DNA from: an uncultured Pseudoflavonifractor sp.
GTDB taxonomy: Bacteria > Bacillota > Clostridia > Oscillospirales > Oscillospiraceae
DNA: 43,901 bases
Assembly (NCBI RefSeq): GCF_944387805.1
Contig: NZ_CALXGI010000019.1
Location: forward strand, 1 to 43,901
Reading direction: 5' to 3'
The notes below the pieces were generated by a model. The model worked only from the letters and a program-made list of their open reading frames with translations. It made no database searches and was not told the origin of the DNA. The position numbers and the translations under genes were made by a program. Numbering within the stretch: position 1 is the stretch's first letter; the number at the start of each line of letters is the position of its first letter. Of this stretch, positions 6,753-13,430 are shown piece after piece.

Positions 6753-7727
6753 TTGAAATATACCGATTGTCCGCTGTATGGAATTCAATCCAAAAAAATG
6801 TTGAAATATGTTCTACATATTAAAAATGGTGATTTATTGAGACAGGACTGCGTTGTTTCAATGATTAGTCCCTATATTGATAAAACTAAAAAACCTCGAC
6901 TCATTGAGCCACCGCAGGCTGAATTGAAAACTGTGCAAAAACGAATGAAAACATTATTGGGAAAAATCCAAGTGCCCGATAATGTTTTTTCTGGTATTAA
7001 GGGGAGATCATATTCTGATAATGCGCGTCTCCATTTGGGCAGGAGTAAGCGAAACTTATACAAAATTGATTTGACCGCTTTTTTCCCCTCGATTAGTAGA
7101 GAAACAGTCTACCGTTTTTTCTTTGAAGATTTGTGCTGTTCTCCTGATGTTGCTGAGATATTGACGAATTTAACTACCATTGACCTTAAAAAGCTCAACC
7201 AAAGCAACCTGTTGGAAGTTTATGATTTCTTGGCTAACAAAGGGGTTAAATGCTATAACCATTTGATTTCCGGGGCACCAACAAGCCAAATCCTTTCATA
7301 CTTGGTTAATCACAAAATGTTCGATGAATTGCAGTCTTTATCAGATAAAAACAATGTGACGATGACGATTTATGTAGATGATGTGGTATTTTCAAGCGAA
7401 CATAAGATTTCATCAGAATTTAGACAATCTGTACTGTCCCTTATCAAAAAATATAATTACCAAGTATCTCGGAAAAAAGTTAAAGGATATTCCAAAACAT
7501 ATCCCAAATTAGTAACGGGGGTTATAATCAATAGCGAAGGTAAGGCTACAATCAAAAATGCACTTAGAAAAAAGATTGTGGTTGAATATGAGCACCTTCG
7601 CAATAATCCAACTGACACTAAGAGTCGCCAGCGGTTGCGAGGTTTGGTAACTGCTGCACGGCAAGTTGATAAATCAGCTTATCCTAATATCCGAAAATTT
7701 GCATTTGATAGCCCTACAAAAGAATAA
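6753..7727 (+). CDS. Retron-type reverse transcriptase
   Basis: 324 residues from a TTG start with GAGGTG nine bases upstream. Motifs in order: RLIEPPQAELKTVQKRM; retron region X as NARLH (NAxxH) at about residues 90-94; KIDLTAFFPSIS (first catalytic Asp); SGAPTSQILSYLVN; the active site TIYVDDVVFSS (YVDD, where most retron enzymes have YADD); and region Y as KLVTGVIIN (VTG motif). It has no maturase or endonuclease domain, and its length fits retron enzymes (about 300-330) rather than group II intron proteins. It should copy the msd part of the RNA at 6130-6400 into msDNA. The gene is visibly more AT-rich than the flanking chromosome, which suggests horizontal transfer. Confidence 0.88.
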   Translation: MKYTDCPLYGIQSKKMLKYVLHIKNGDLLRQDCVVSMISPYIDKTKKPRLIEPPQAELKTVQKRMKTLLGKIQVPDNVFSGIKGRSYSDNARLHLGRSKRNLYKIDLTAFFPSISRETVYRFFFEDLCCSPDVAEILTNLTTIDLKKLNQSNLLEVYDFLANKGVKCYNHLISGAPTSQILSYLVNHKMFDELQSLSDKNNVTMTIYVDDVVFSSEHKISSEFRQSVLSLIKKYNYQVSRKKVKGYSKTYPKLVTGVIINSEGKATIKNALRKKIVVEYEHLRNNPTDTKSRQRLRGLVTAARQVDKSAYPNIRKFAFDSPTKE

Positions 7728-7853
7728 AGCCACCTCTTGAAAATTTGGTGGCCTTATAATGTCGCTTTATAGGATAAAAACCTCTTGCTGACGGCTTGCA
7801 ACCATTGATATGACTGGATTTTTCCAAGTCCTATAATTACACTCGGACCAAAC

Positions 7854-7907
7854 AATGATAATCCGAACTACATTATTCAAGTGGGTAATGTGTTCGGATT
7901 TATCATT
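7854..7907. repeat. 54-base near-perfect inverted repeat downstream of the retron
   Basis: Arms at 7854-7875 and 7886-7907 (AATGATAA-TCCGAAC... / ...GTTCGGATTTATCATT) differ by one inserted base around a 10-base loop. No U-run follows, so it is not a standard terminator. The 7728-8015 gap also has a weaker hairpin at 7729-7752 (GCCACC / GGTGGC) just after the reverse transcriptase stop. Confidence 0.6.
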
Positions 7908-7930
7908 TCTATTGAGAATATTTTTTTAGG

Positions 7931-7962
7931 AAAAGCGACAGGAAATACTCCCTGTCGCTTTT
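7931..7962. terminator. Bidirectional terminator between the retron and the helicase gene
   Basis: AAAAGCGACAGG / CCTGTCGCTTTT around an eight-base loop. It can end both the plus-strand retron transcript and the minus-strand helicase transcript. Confidence 0.8.
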
Positions 7963-8015
7963 AATTTACAATGTTTTTACAGTGTGTTGCTTTCGATTCC
8001 TCTCCCTCCTGCTTT

Positions 8016-10118
8016 TTATATGTCGAAAGCCGTCTCTATTTGACCTGCCCGGAGCGCCGTGGAAAGCGCCAGCTTTTTGACCTCTCCGCTGTCAAAAGCA
8101 ACGATGGCAATATCTCCGCTGCGGCTTACCAGGGTCCCGGCGCCAAAGCTTCTGTGGCGCACCCTTGCGCCCGGGGTATACTCCGCCGAAAGCTGAGACG
8201 CCTGCTCCCTGGTCAGTTTGTTTCTTACTGCAATTTTTTTCGCCGGCATTTTCTCCTTTTCCTTGGGCGGGAAGATTTCAAGCGCAAATGTCGACTCCAA
8301 GCCCACTTTTCGGAAGGTAAAGATGTCCAGTTCCCGCCTGGCCCGGGTCATTCCCACATAGAACAGCCGCCGCTCCTCCTCGTAGGCCTCCAGCTCCTGG
8401 GGGGGTGCCCCCCGTTCCGGCAGAAATTTGGGCAGCATTCCATCCGCCACGTCCATCAGGATCACGCGATCATACTCCAGCCCCTTGCTGGAGTGGATGG
8501 TGGAGAGCACAAAGGGGCAGTCCTCTGTCCTGCCCGTCCCCGCCTGCACCAACTCCCGCAGTTCCTCCAGCCGGTCCAGAAGCCGTCCCGGCGTGGGTTC
8601 CTCTGCCCCGAGGGCTTCCAGAATTTCCGCTTTGTTCAGATCCCCGCCCCGCTCTTCCAGATAGCTGCCATAGCCCATGAAATGTACGATGCGGTAAACC
8701 GCCTTGTCTCCCGGCTCCTCCAGCATGTTGTTCATATGGGTCTGAAGCGAACGGCACTGCTTCCTGGTCCATGGCGAGGCTGCCGCCGAAGATGAAATGT
8801 AGTCCAGAATGGTCTCCCCTGCCCTGCCCGCTTGAACAGCCGCCTCCTGAGCCAGAGACCTGCTGATACCCGCTCCCAGCTTGTAGTAGATGTTCAGGAA
8901 GTACTCGGCGTTATCCGGCTCCTGCGCAAAGCGGATAATGTCCGTAATATCCCGCACCACACGATTGCTGAAAAACAGGCTCTCTACCTGGCGGCAGCGA
9001 TATGGAATACCCGATCGCTCCAGAAGATCCATCAGCGGCAGAGCGCTGTCGTTATCCCGGTAGAGCACAGCCGTCTCCGTGCTGCAGTCCTCCGCCATTT
9101 TGCAGAGATAGCGGTATTGCTTCTGCCGGTCGTAGACGGAAATCTCCCGAAGCTCCGGCCCGTTCCCCTGAGTGGCCCGCATGTGCTTAGGATGCCGGTT
9201 TCGGTTCTTTTGGATGAACCGGTCCGCCGCCGCCACAATCTGCCCTGTGGAGCGGTAGTTCTGTTCCATATACAGCACTTTGGCATTGGGATAGGCCCGG
9301 TCAAACTCGGTAAGCGCCTGGGGGTAGGCCGCCCGGAAGCCGTAGATGCTCTGGTCCTCATCTCCCACCATGAACAGATTTCCGTTCTGTCCCGCCAACA
9401 GCCGGATGATGGTGTGCTGAATTTTAGAGGTATCCTGCGCTTCATCCACGCAGAAATACTGATACCGGTCCCGGACCGCGCCCAAAATACGGGGATACTG
9501 CCGCAGGATCTGGAGCGCATAGACCATTTGGTCGTCAAAGTCCATCAGCCGTCTCTCCCGCAGTGCCTTACAGTACGACTGATAAAACGCCGGGAAGTTC
9601 AGCCCTTCCGCCTCGATTTCGGACAGTTCTTCCCCCTTGAGCATTTGGTTCTTGACATAGGTAATGGCGGTCTGAAGGCCCTTTATAGTGCTCTCCGTGG
9701 CGAAGTCGTTGGTCTGGTTTCGGTAGAGCTCTCCCAGCAGGGCGCTCTTCTGTCCGCCGTCCTCCAGCAGGCGGAAGGCGGATCGGCCCATGACGCGCTC
9801 ATAGTAGCGGATAATTCGGCTGCATATGCCGTTGATGGTGCGGAAGCTCAGCCGCTTTGCCGCCTCCTCTCCAAAATAGGAGGCAAAGCGCCGCTCCATA
9901 TCCTTAGCGGCCGCCACAGTGTAGGTCATGGTAAGGATACTCTCAGGCCGGATGCCCTGCACGCAGCACATATAGCCCAGCCGCGTCACCAGAACAGTGG
10001 TCTTTCCGCTGCCGGGTACCGCCAGCAGCAGCACTGGCCCCTCCACCGCCTGCACCGCCGCCGCCTGCTGAGGGTCCAGGTGAATGGAAAATTTCTTTTT
10101 AAATTGGGAAAAATCCAT
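8016..10118 (-). CDS. UvrD/PcrA-like superfamily 1 DNA helicase
   Basis: 700 residues from the ATG at 10118 (MDFSQFKKKF), preceded by TTGGAG; an ATG at 10217 is excluded because the promoter lies between the two. Motifs: Q/Walker A AVPGSGKTT (residues 33-41), TMTYTVAAAKDM, Walker B with VDEAQDTS, FMVGDEDQSIYGFR, QNYRST, STIHSSKGLEYDRVILMD and FYVGMTRARREL. This is an ATP-driven 3'-5' helicase of DNA repair and replication restart, somewhat short beside PcrA (about 730). The C-terminus (ARVRHRSFGAGTLVSRSG) is the CarD/Tudor-like tail seen in PcrA, which contacts RNA polymerase. Likely the first core gene after the accessory region. Confidence 0.88.
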   Translation of the reverse strand: MDFSQFKKKFSIHLDPQQAAAVQAVEGPVLLLAVPGSGKTTVLVTRLGYMCCVQGIRPESILTMTYTVAAAKDMERRFASYFGEEAAKRLSFRTINGICSRIIRYYERVMGRSAFRLLEDGGQKSALLGELYRNQTNDFATESTIKGLQTAITYVKNQMLKGEELSEIEAEGLNFPAFYQSYCKALRERRLMDFDDQMVYALQILRQYPRILGAVRDRYQYFCVDEAQDTSKIQHTIIRLLAGQNGNLFMVGDEDQSIYGFRAAYPQALTEFDRAYPNAKVLYMEQNYRSTGQIVAAADRFIQKNRNRHPKHMRATQGNGPELREISVYDRQKQYRYLCKMAEDCSTETAVLYRDNDSALPLMDLLERSGIPYRCRQVESLFFSNRVVRDITDIIRFAQEPDNAEYFLNIYYKLGAGISRSLAQEAAVQAGRAGETILDYISSSAAASPWTRKQCRSLQTHMNNMLEEPGDKAVYRIVHFMGYGSYLEERGGDLNKAEILEALGAEEPTPGRLLDRLEELRELVQAGTGRTEDCPFVLSTIHSSKGLEYDRVILMDVADGMLPKFLPERGAPPQELEAYEEERRLFYVGMTRARRELDIFTFRKVGLESTFALEIFPPKEKEKMPAKKIAVRNKLTREQASQLSAEYTPGARVRHRSFGAGTLVSRSGDIAIVAFDSGEVKKLALSTALRAGQIETAFDI

Positions 10119-10188
10119 TACATACTCCAATATCCAGCGCATCCCGCCCTGGCATGCGGCTGGTTTCTCTTTTCTTTCGGTACGCACC

Positions 10189-10217
10189 ATTATAGCCTCA
10201 GGGAGAAAAACCGTCAA
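10189..10217 (-). promoter_or_regulatory. Promoter of the helicase gene
   Basis: On the minus strand TTGACG (10217-10212), 17-base spacer, TATAAT (10194-10189). The expected start of transcription near 10182 supports the ATG at 10118. Confidence 0.8.
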
Positions 10218-10262
10218 CGGAAAGGACCCTTTGCCCGCCGCCCTTCAGCCCCGGCTGTAGCG

Positions 10263-10291
10263 TTGACATGCACTGAGGCATATGTTAGAAT
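10263..10291 (+). promoter_or_regulatory. Promoter of the riboswitch-CDF-NTPase operon
   Basis: TTGACA (10263-10268), 17-base spacer, TAGAAT (10286-10291). It gives a leader of about 235 bases before the transporter gene. Confidence 0.75.
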
Positions 10292-10343
10292 GCTACCATT
10301 CACTCTGCACTGCGCTCTGTCCCCAACCGGGACAACTACAAGT

Positions 10344-10439
10344 ACAAACTGATCAGGCCGCGGATTTGAGCGAAAATCCATGGAGCCGGGCCGCATTTGC
10401 GGCAGCAGATGATCTTTTATGCATCTGTGGGACAGTTGT
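10344..10439 (+). ncRNA. NiCo (czcD) riboswitch aptamer
   Basis: The leader matches the known cobalt/nickel aptamer: ACTGATCAGGC (10348-10358), GGAGCCGGGCCGC, a short loop, GCGGCAGCAGATGAT, and GCATCTGTGGGACAGTTG, with the outer helix formed by ACAAACTG and CAGTTGT. These are the conserved CAGGC, GCCGGGC, GGCAGCAGATGAT and CATCTGTGGGACAGTT blocks of the crystallised aptamer as I recall it. It precedes a CDF exporter, the usual target. The 3' part is shared with a terminator, so metal binding should favour read-through. Confidence 0.87.
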
Positions 10440-10461
10440 ATGTTCCACGGGTGCATTTTTT
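10420..10461 (+). terminator. Expression-platform terminator of the NiCo riboswitch
   Basis: The segment from TGCATCTGTGGGA (10420-10432) pairs with TTCCACGGGTGCA (10443-10455) using Watson-Crick and G.U pairs, followed by TTTTTT. Its 5' arm overlaps the aptamer, so the two folds exclude each other: metal-free RNA terminates, metal-bound RNA reads on. Confidence 0.8.
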
Positions 10462-10533
10462 ATATTTCTGAGGCATGCACAGCTGATGGTTGCGATCAGA
10501 TTCCAAATCGTCATTTTTCATTTGGAGGATTTT

Positions 10534-11427
10534 ATGGTCAAACAAGCAAATGAAAGCCTGGCTGTGCACGTCTCTTTCGTAACAATACTGTGGAATTGCC
10601 TGCTTACAGCGTTCAAGCTGATAGCAGGCATTGCGGCCCATTCCGGCGCTATGATATCGGATGCCATCCACTCTGCCTCCGACGTTCTCAGTACCTTTGT
10701 GGTTATTGTGGGGGTAAAACTCTCAGGCAGGGAGTCAGACAGGGAGCACCCCTTTGGACATGAACGGTTTGAGTGTGTGGCCGCCTTGATTCTCGCGCTG
10801 CTGCTGGCTGTTACTGGTCTGGGAATCGGCTGGGCGGGTATTCAGAACATCATAGGCGGCAGCGCCGCACTGGCGGTCCCCGGCCAGTTGGCCCTGGCGG
10901 CGGCCGTCATCTCCATTGTAGTTAAAGAGGCTATGTACTGGTATACACGCGCTGCCGCCAGGAAGATTGATTCTTCCGCCCTGATGGCCGACGCCTGGCA
11001 TCACCGCTCTGATGCTCTGTCCTCTGTGGGCAGCTTTTTGGGCATTCTGGGCGCCCGGCTGGGCCTTCTGGTGCTGGACCCCATTGCCAGCGTTGTCATC
11101 TGCCTGTTCATTCTCAAGGCCGCCTATGATATTTTCCGGGATGCCATCTCCAAAATGCTGGATACTGCTTGCTCCAATGAGGTGGAGGAGCAGATGCGGA
11201 ATGTGGCGATGTCCCAGGATGGCGTACTGGGTGTGGACCGGCTTCAGACCCGCCTTTTTGGCGATCGCATCTATGTGGAGATTGATATTGCCGCTGACGG
11301 CAGTACTTCTCTGACCCAAGCCCACGAGGCGGCAACCAGAGTCCATGATGCTATTGAGCAACAGTTTCCCAAGGTCAAACACTGCATGGTTCACGTCAAT
11401 CCCATGGAGGTCCGCTCTTTGGGATAA
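10534..11427 (+). CDS. Cation diffusion facilitator (CDF) metal exporter
   Basis: 297 residues; ATG at 10534 has GGAGG five bases upstream, whereas the longer in-frame start at 10282 falls in the promoter. N-terminal membrane domain with four to six helices; the first metal site lies in ISDAIHSASDVLST (residues about 43-56) and the second in ALMADAWHHRSDALSS (HxxxD, about 150-165). HPFGHERFE is the typical cytoplasmic loop. The C-terminal domain of about 85 residues is the metal-sensing ferredoxin-like dimer domain (CMVHVNPME). The family exchanges protons for divalent metals; the upstream riboswitch points to cobalt or nickel efflux. Confidence 0.9.
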   Translation: MVKQANESLAVHVSFVTILWNCLLTAFKLIAGIAAHSGAMISDAIHSASDVLSTFVVIVGVKLSGRESDREHPFGHERFECVAALILALLLAVTGLGIGWAGIQNIIGGSAALAVPGQLALAAAVISIVVKEAMYWYTRAAARKIDSSALMADAWHHRSDALSSVGSFLGILGARLGLLVLDPIASVVICLFILKAAYDIFRDAISKMLDTACSNEVEEQMRNVAMSQDGVLGVDRLQTRLFGDRIYVEIDIAADGSTSLTQAHEAATRVHDAIEQQFPKVKHCMVHVNPMEVRSLG

Positions 11428-11459
11428 GACAGTTATAAACACCCGCCCAGGAGGACGCT

Positions 11460-11987
11460 ATGTTCCACACACTTCTTGTAGGCCCCAGCGGCAGGGGCAG
11501 AGCAATTTGGATAAAGCGGCTTTTAGCAGAGTTGGACCCCACCCCCCTCTGGGGCTACCACACCCCAAAGGAGCAGCCGGACGCATCCGGCCGCTCCCAA
11601 ATTCGACTCTGCCCTGTGGGCTGTTCCGCGGAACAGAACAGTCCGGTCCTGTTGGGCTGGTGCAAGGACAGACAGGCCACCGCCATCCCATACGCCTTTG
11701 AGGATTGCGCTGGTATTATTGAGCAGGCGGGTCTCCATGGGCTGCTCCTGTTAGATGAACTGGGAGCCATGGAGAGCCATTCCCCTCGTTTCTGCCGGGC
11801 GGTATTGGATGCCTTGGACCGGAACCTGCCAATTCTGGCCTGGGTTCGGGATTTGGATACGCCTTTTCTCTCTGCCGTACGCACCCACCCAAAGGCCAGA
11901 TGCTTTTATCCGCCCCCTGTCTATGATCCGGCTCTGTTTGAGACGCTGTCTGCCTTTCTTACTGCACAGCTGAATGCAGGCCGCTGA
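11460..11987 (+). CDS. THEP1-like nucleoside-triphosphatase with degenerate Walker A
   Basis: 175 residues; ATG with AGGAGG six bases upstream, 32 bases after the CDF gene, so same operon under the NiCo riboswitch. Overall layout is that of the THEP1/NTPase family (about 170-190 residues): an N-terminal P-loop strand (HTLLVGPSGRGRAIWIKRLL), a middle GII/GLLLLDELGAMESHS segment (Walker B with DELG) and a C-terminal strand-rich end. The Walker A reads GPSGRGRA: the invariant Lys is Arg and the following Ser/Thr is Ala. That would weaken or abolish nucleotide hydrolysis. Function in metal stress is not known. Confidence 0.65.
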   Translation: MFHTLLVGPSGRGRAIWIKRLLAELDPTPLWGYHTPKEQPDASGRSQIRLCPVGCSAEQNSPVLLGWCKDRQATAIPYAFEDCAGIIEQAGLHGLLLLDELGAMESHSPRFCRAVLDALDRNLPILAWVRDLDTPFLSAVRTHPKARCFYPPPVYDPALFETLSAFLTAQLNAGR

Positions 11988-12136
11988 TCCCTTGGTTTTG
12001 AGAAAACAGATAAAAATCCGCCGGCAACAATGCGACGTCCGCAGAGACGCAGCCAGCATAACCGGATTCGAACCAGCAGGTGACGGCGGCGATTTTCACG
12101 CGTCTCTATCCTAAAAGGCCGCTGAGCATATGGGAA

Positions 12137-12170
12137 ATAAAAAAGTCCGTATTCCTTACAGAATACGGAC
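12137..12170 (-). terminator. Terminator after the distal tRNA-Pro
   Basis: GTCCGTATTC / GAATACGGAC around six bases, followed on the minus strand by TTTTTTATTT. It directly abuts the 3' end of the tRNA at 12172. Confidence 0.85.
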
Positions 12171-12171
12171 T

Positions 12172-12248
12172 TGGTCCGAGTGACTGGATTCGAACCAGCG
12201 GCCTCTTGAACCCCATTCAAGCGCGATACCAAACTTCGCCACACCCGG
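12172..12248 (-). tRNA. tRNA-Pro (GGG), copy 2
   Basis: 77 bases including encoded CCA. Acceptor stem CCGGGTG / CACTCGG, discriminator A; D arm GCGA / TCGC; anticodon stem CTTGA / TCAAG with loop ATGGGGT, giving anticodon GGG (codon CCC); T arm around GGTTCGAATCC. Identical to the copy at 12332-12408. Confidence 0.95.
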
Positions 12249-12284
12249 ATATTCACTTTTTTCATATACAGAACGTCTCCGTTC

Positions 12285-12326
12285 ACAAAAGAAGTTGACA
12301 GCAATTTATCTGTCAACTTCTTTTGT
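12285..12326 (-). terminator. Terminator-like hairpin between the two tRNA-Pro copies
   Basis: A 17-base perfect stem (ACAAAAGAAGTTGACAG and its complement) at 12285-12301 and 12310-12326. The stem itself ends in a T-run on both strands. It would end most transcripts of copy 1, so copy 2 may depend on read-through or processing. Confidence 0.7.
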
Positions 12327-12331
12327 GAGTT

Positions 12332-12408
12332 TGGTCCGAGTGACTGGATTCGAACCAGCGGCCTCTTGAACCCCATTCAAGCGCGATACCAAACTTCGCC
12401 ACACCCGG
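12332..12408 (-). tRNA. tRNA-Pro (GGG), copy 1 (promoter-proximal)
   Basis: 77 bases with encoded CCA, same sequence and folding as the 12172-12248 copy, anticodon GGG. It lies downstream of a clear minus-strand promoter. Confidence 0.95.
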
Positions 12409-12444
12409 ATATCTCATTCTGCTGTCGCTTCAGGCGACTTTGAT

Positions 12445-12473
12445 ATGATAGCACAGCTCCTCAGATTATGCAA
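12445..12473 (-). promoter_or_regulatory. Promoter of the tRNA-Pro genes
   Basis: On the minus strand TTGCAT (12473-12468), 17-base spacer, TATCAT (12450-12445), starting transcription about 30 bases before the first tRNA. Confidence 0.7.
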
Positions 12474-12665
12474 GTGTTTTTTCGAAGTTTTTCAAAATTT
12501 TCTTTCTCCCCATCCCTCTTCTCTCTTCCCGGAGTCCATGCCCTTGCAGCTATCCTATACATTCCTTATTTCTTAACGAGTTCATATTAAAATACTTTTT
12601 ACTGCCTGGTTCCAGGGCGTCTGTTTTCAGACCCCCTGGATTTTTGAAAATTCCGGATTTTCCTC

Positions 12666-12718
12666 TTGACATTTTCTTACCTCCGAATATAATAACATAT
12701 GAACAATAGCTCATTTGT
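12666..12718 (+). promoter_or_regulatory. Promoter and putative ArsR-type operator of the metal-ATPase operon
   Basis: TTGACA (12666-12671), 16-base spacer, TATAAT (12688-12693). Over the expected start of transcription is an imperfect inverted repeat, ATGA (12699-12702) and TCAT (12711-12714) inside ACATATGAACAATAGCTCAT, which resembles SmtB/CadC/CzrA operators (TATGAAC...TCATA). The regulator encoded just downstream would bind here and repress its own operon until metal releases it. The rest of 12409-12734 shows no gene. Confidence 0.65.
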
Positions 12719-12734
12719 TTTTAGGAGGGATTCC

Positions 12735-13097
12735 ATGGACGAGCAAAACACCATTGAGCGCTGCGACTATATCCATGCCCACGAGGACATTATTGCTAAG
12801 GTCAACGAGAATATGCCGGACGAAGAGATTCTCTACGATCTGGCTGAGCTTTTCAAGATCTTTGGCGACTCCACCCGCATCAAAATCCTCTATGTGCTCT
12901 TTGAGTCAGAGATGTGCGTATGCGACATCGCCCAGCTGCTCAACATGACCCAATCGGCTATCTCCCACCAGCTGCGGGCCCTGAAGCAGAGCAAGCTGGT
13001 CAAGTACCGCCGTGAGGGTAAAACCGTGTTCTACTCTCTGGCTGATGACCACGTCCGCTCTATTCTGGACCAGGGCATGGAACACGTGGCAGAGTAA
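12735..13097 (+). CDS. ArsR/SmtB family metal-responsive repressor (CadC-like)
   Basis: 120 residues; ATG at 12735 has AGGAGG six bases upstream, better than the in-frame ATG at 12699 inside the operator. Winged helix: LAELFKIFGDSTRIKILYVL, then MCVCDIAQLLNMTQSAISHQLRALKQ (recognition helix), then the wing YRREGKTVFYSL. MCVCD corresponds to the ELCVCD metal site of CadC; with the N-terminal Cys and His in ERCDYIHAHE it can form the alpha3N site for Cd/Pb/Zn. First gene of the operon with the HMA protein and the P1B-ATPase. Confidence 0.9.
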   Translation: MDEQNTIERCDYIHAHEDIIAKVNENMPDEEILYDLAELFKIFGDSTRIKILYVLFESEMCVCDIAQLLNMTQSAISHQLRALKQSKLVKYRREGKTVFYSLADDHVRSILDQGMEHVAE

Positions 13098-13150
13098 ATC
13101 CTCTTCCCCCACTGACTGCAGAATGCAAAATTCGGAAAGGAGTTTTTCTT

Positions 13151-13369
13151 ATGAAGAAGCGCTATAAAATGGTAGATCTGGACTGTGCCAACTGTGCTGC
13201 CAAGATGGAGGACGCCATCCGTAAAATCGACGGCGTCAACGATGTTTCGGTCAGCTTTCTCGCCCAAAAGCTGACCATCGATGCCGACGAGAGCCGCCTG
13301 GACGACATTATGGCTCAGGTAGTCAAGACCTGCAAGCGGGTGGAGCCCGACTGCACCATTGTCCTCTGA
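13151..13369 (+). CDS. Small heavy-metal-associated (HMA) domain protein
   Basis: 72 residues; AAAGGAG before the ATG. A single HMA ferredoxin-like domain: MVDLDCANCAAKMEDAIRKIDGV with the metal-binding CxxC (CANC), then a second half QKLTIDADESRLDDIM. It would bind soft metal and hand it to the ATPase encoded next; that ATPase has no HMA domain of its own, so this gene seems to be the detached N-terminal domain. The DCANCA form is typical of Zn/Cd rather than Cu (usually GMTCxxC) chaperones. 53 bases after the repressor. Confidence 0.85.
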   Translation: MKKRYKMVDLDCANCAAKMEDAIRKIDGVNDVSVSFLAQKLTIDADESRLDDIMAQVVKTCKRVEPDCTIVL

Positions 13370-13430
13370 TTGATTATGGGTGGCGCCCGAATCCGCCCGG
13401 GGCCGGAGGCTCCGTCTCTTAGGAGGCATT

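Noticed and set aside
6746..6826. ATG at 6746 as an alternative start near the RT gene
   Set aside because: This frame stops within 27 codons and does not lead into the RT; the TTG at 6753 is in frame with the conserved motifs.
6753..7727. Group II intron maturase as the identity of the reverse transcriptase
   Set aside because: No maturase X or endonuclease domain, and no intron RNA domain V around it; NAxxH, VTG and the length point to a retron.
10344..10460. Manganese (yybP-ykoY) riboswitch as an alternative for the CDF leader
   Set aside because: The conserved GCCGGGC, GGCAGCAGATGAT and GTGGGACAGTT blocks fit the NiCo class; the Mn consensus GGGGAGUA and its partner loop are absent.
12050..12085. 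Possible third, truncated tRNA: CGGATTCGAACCAGC is shared with the T arm of the tRNA-Pro genes
   Set aside because: The match covers only the T loop, which is conserved in nearly all tRNAs; no acceptor, D or anticodon arm could be folded around it.
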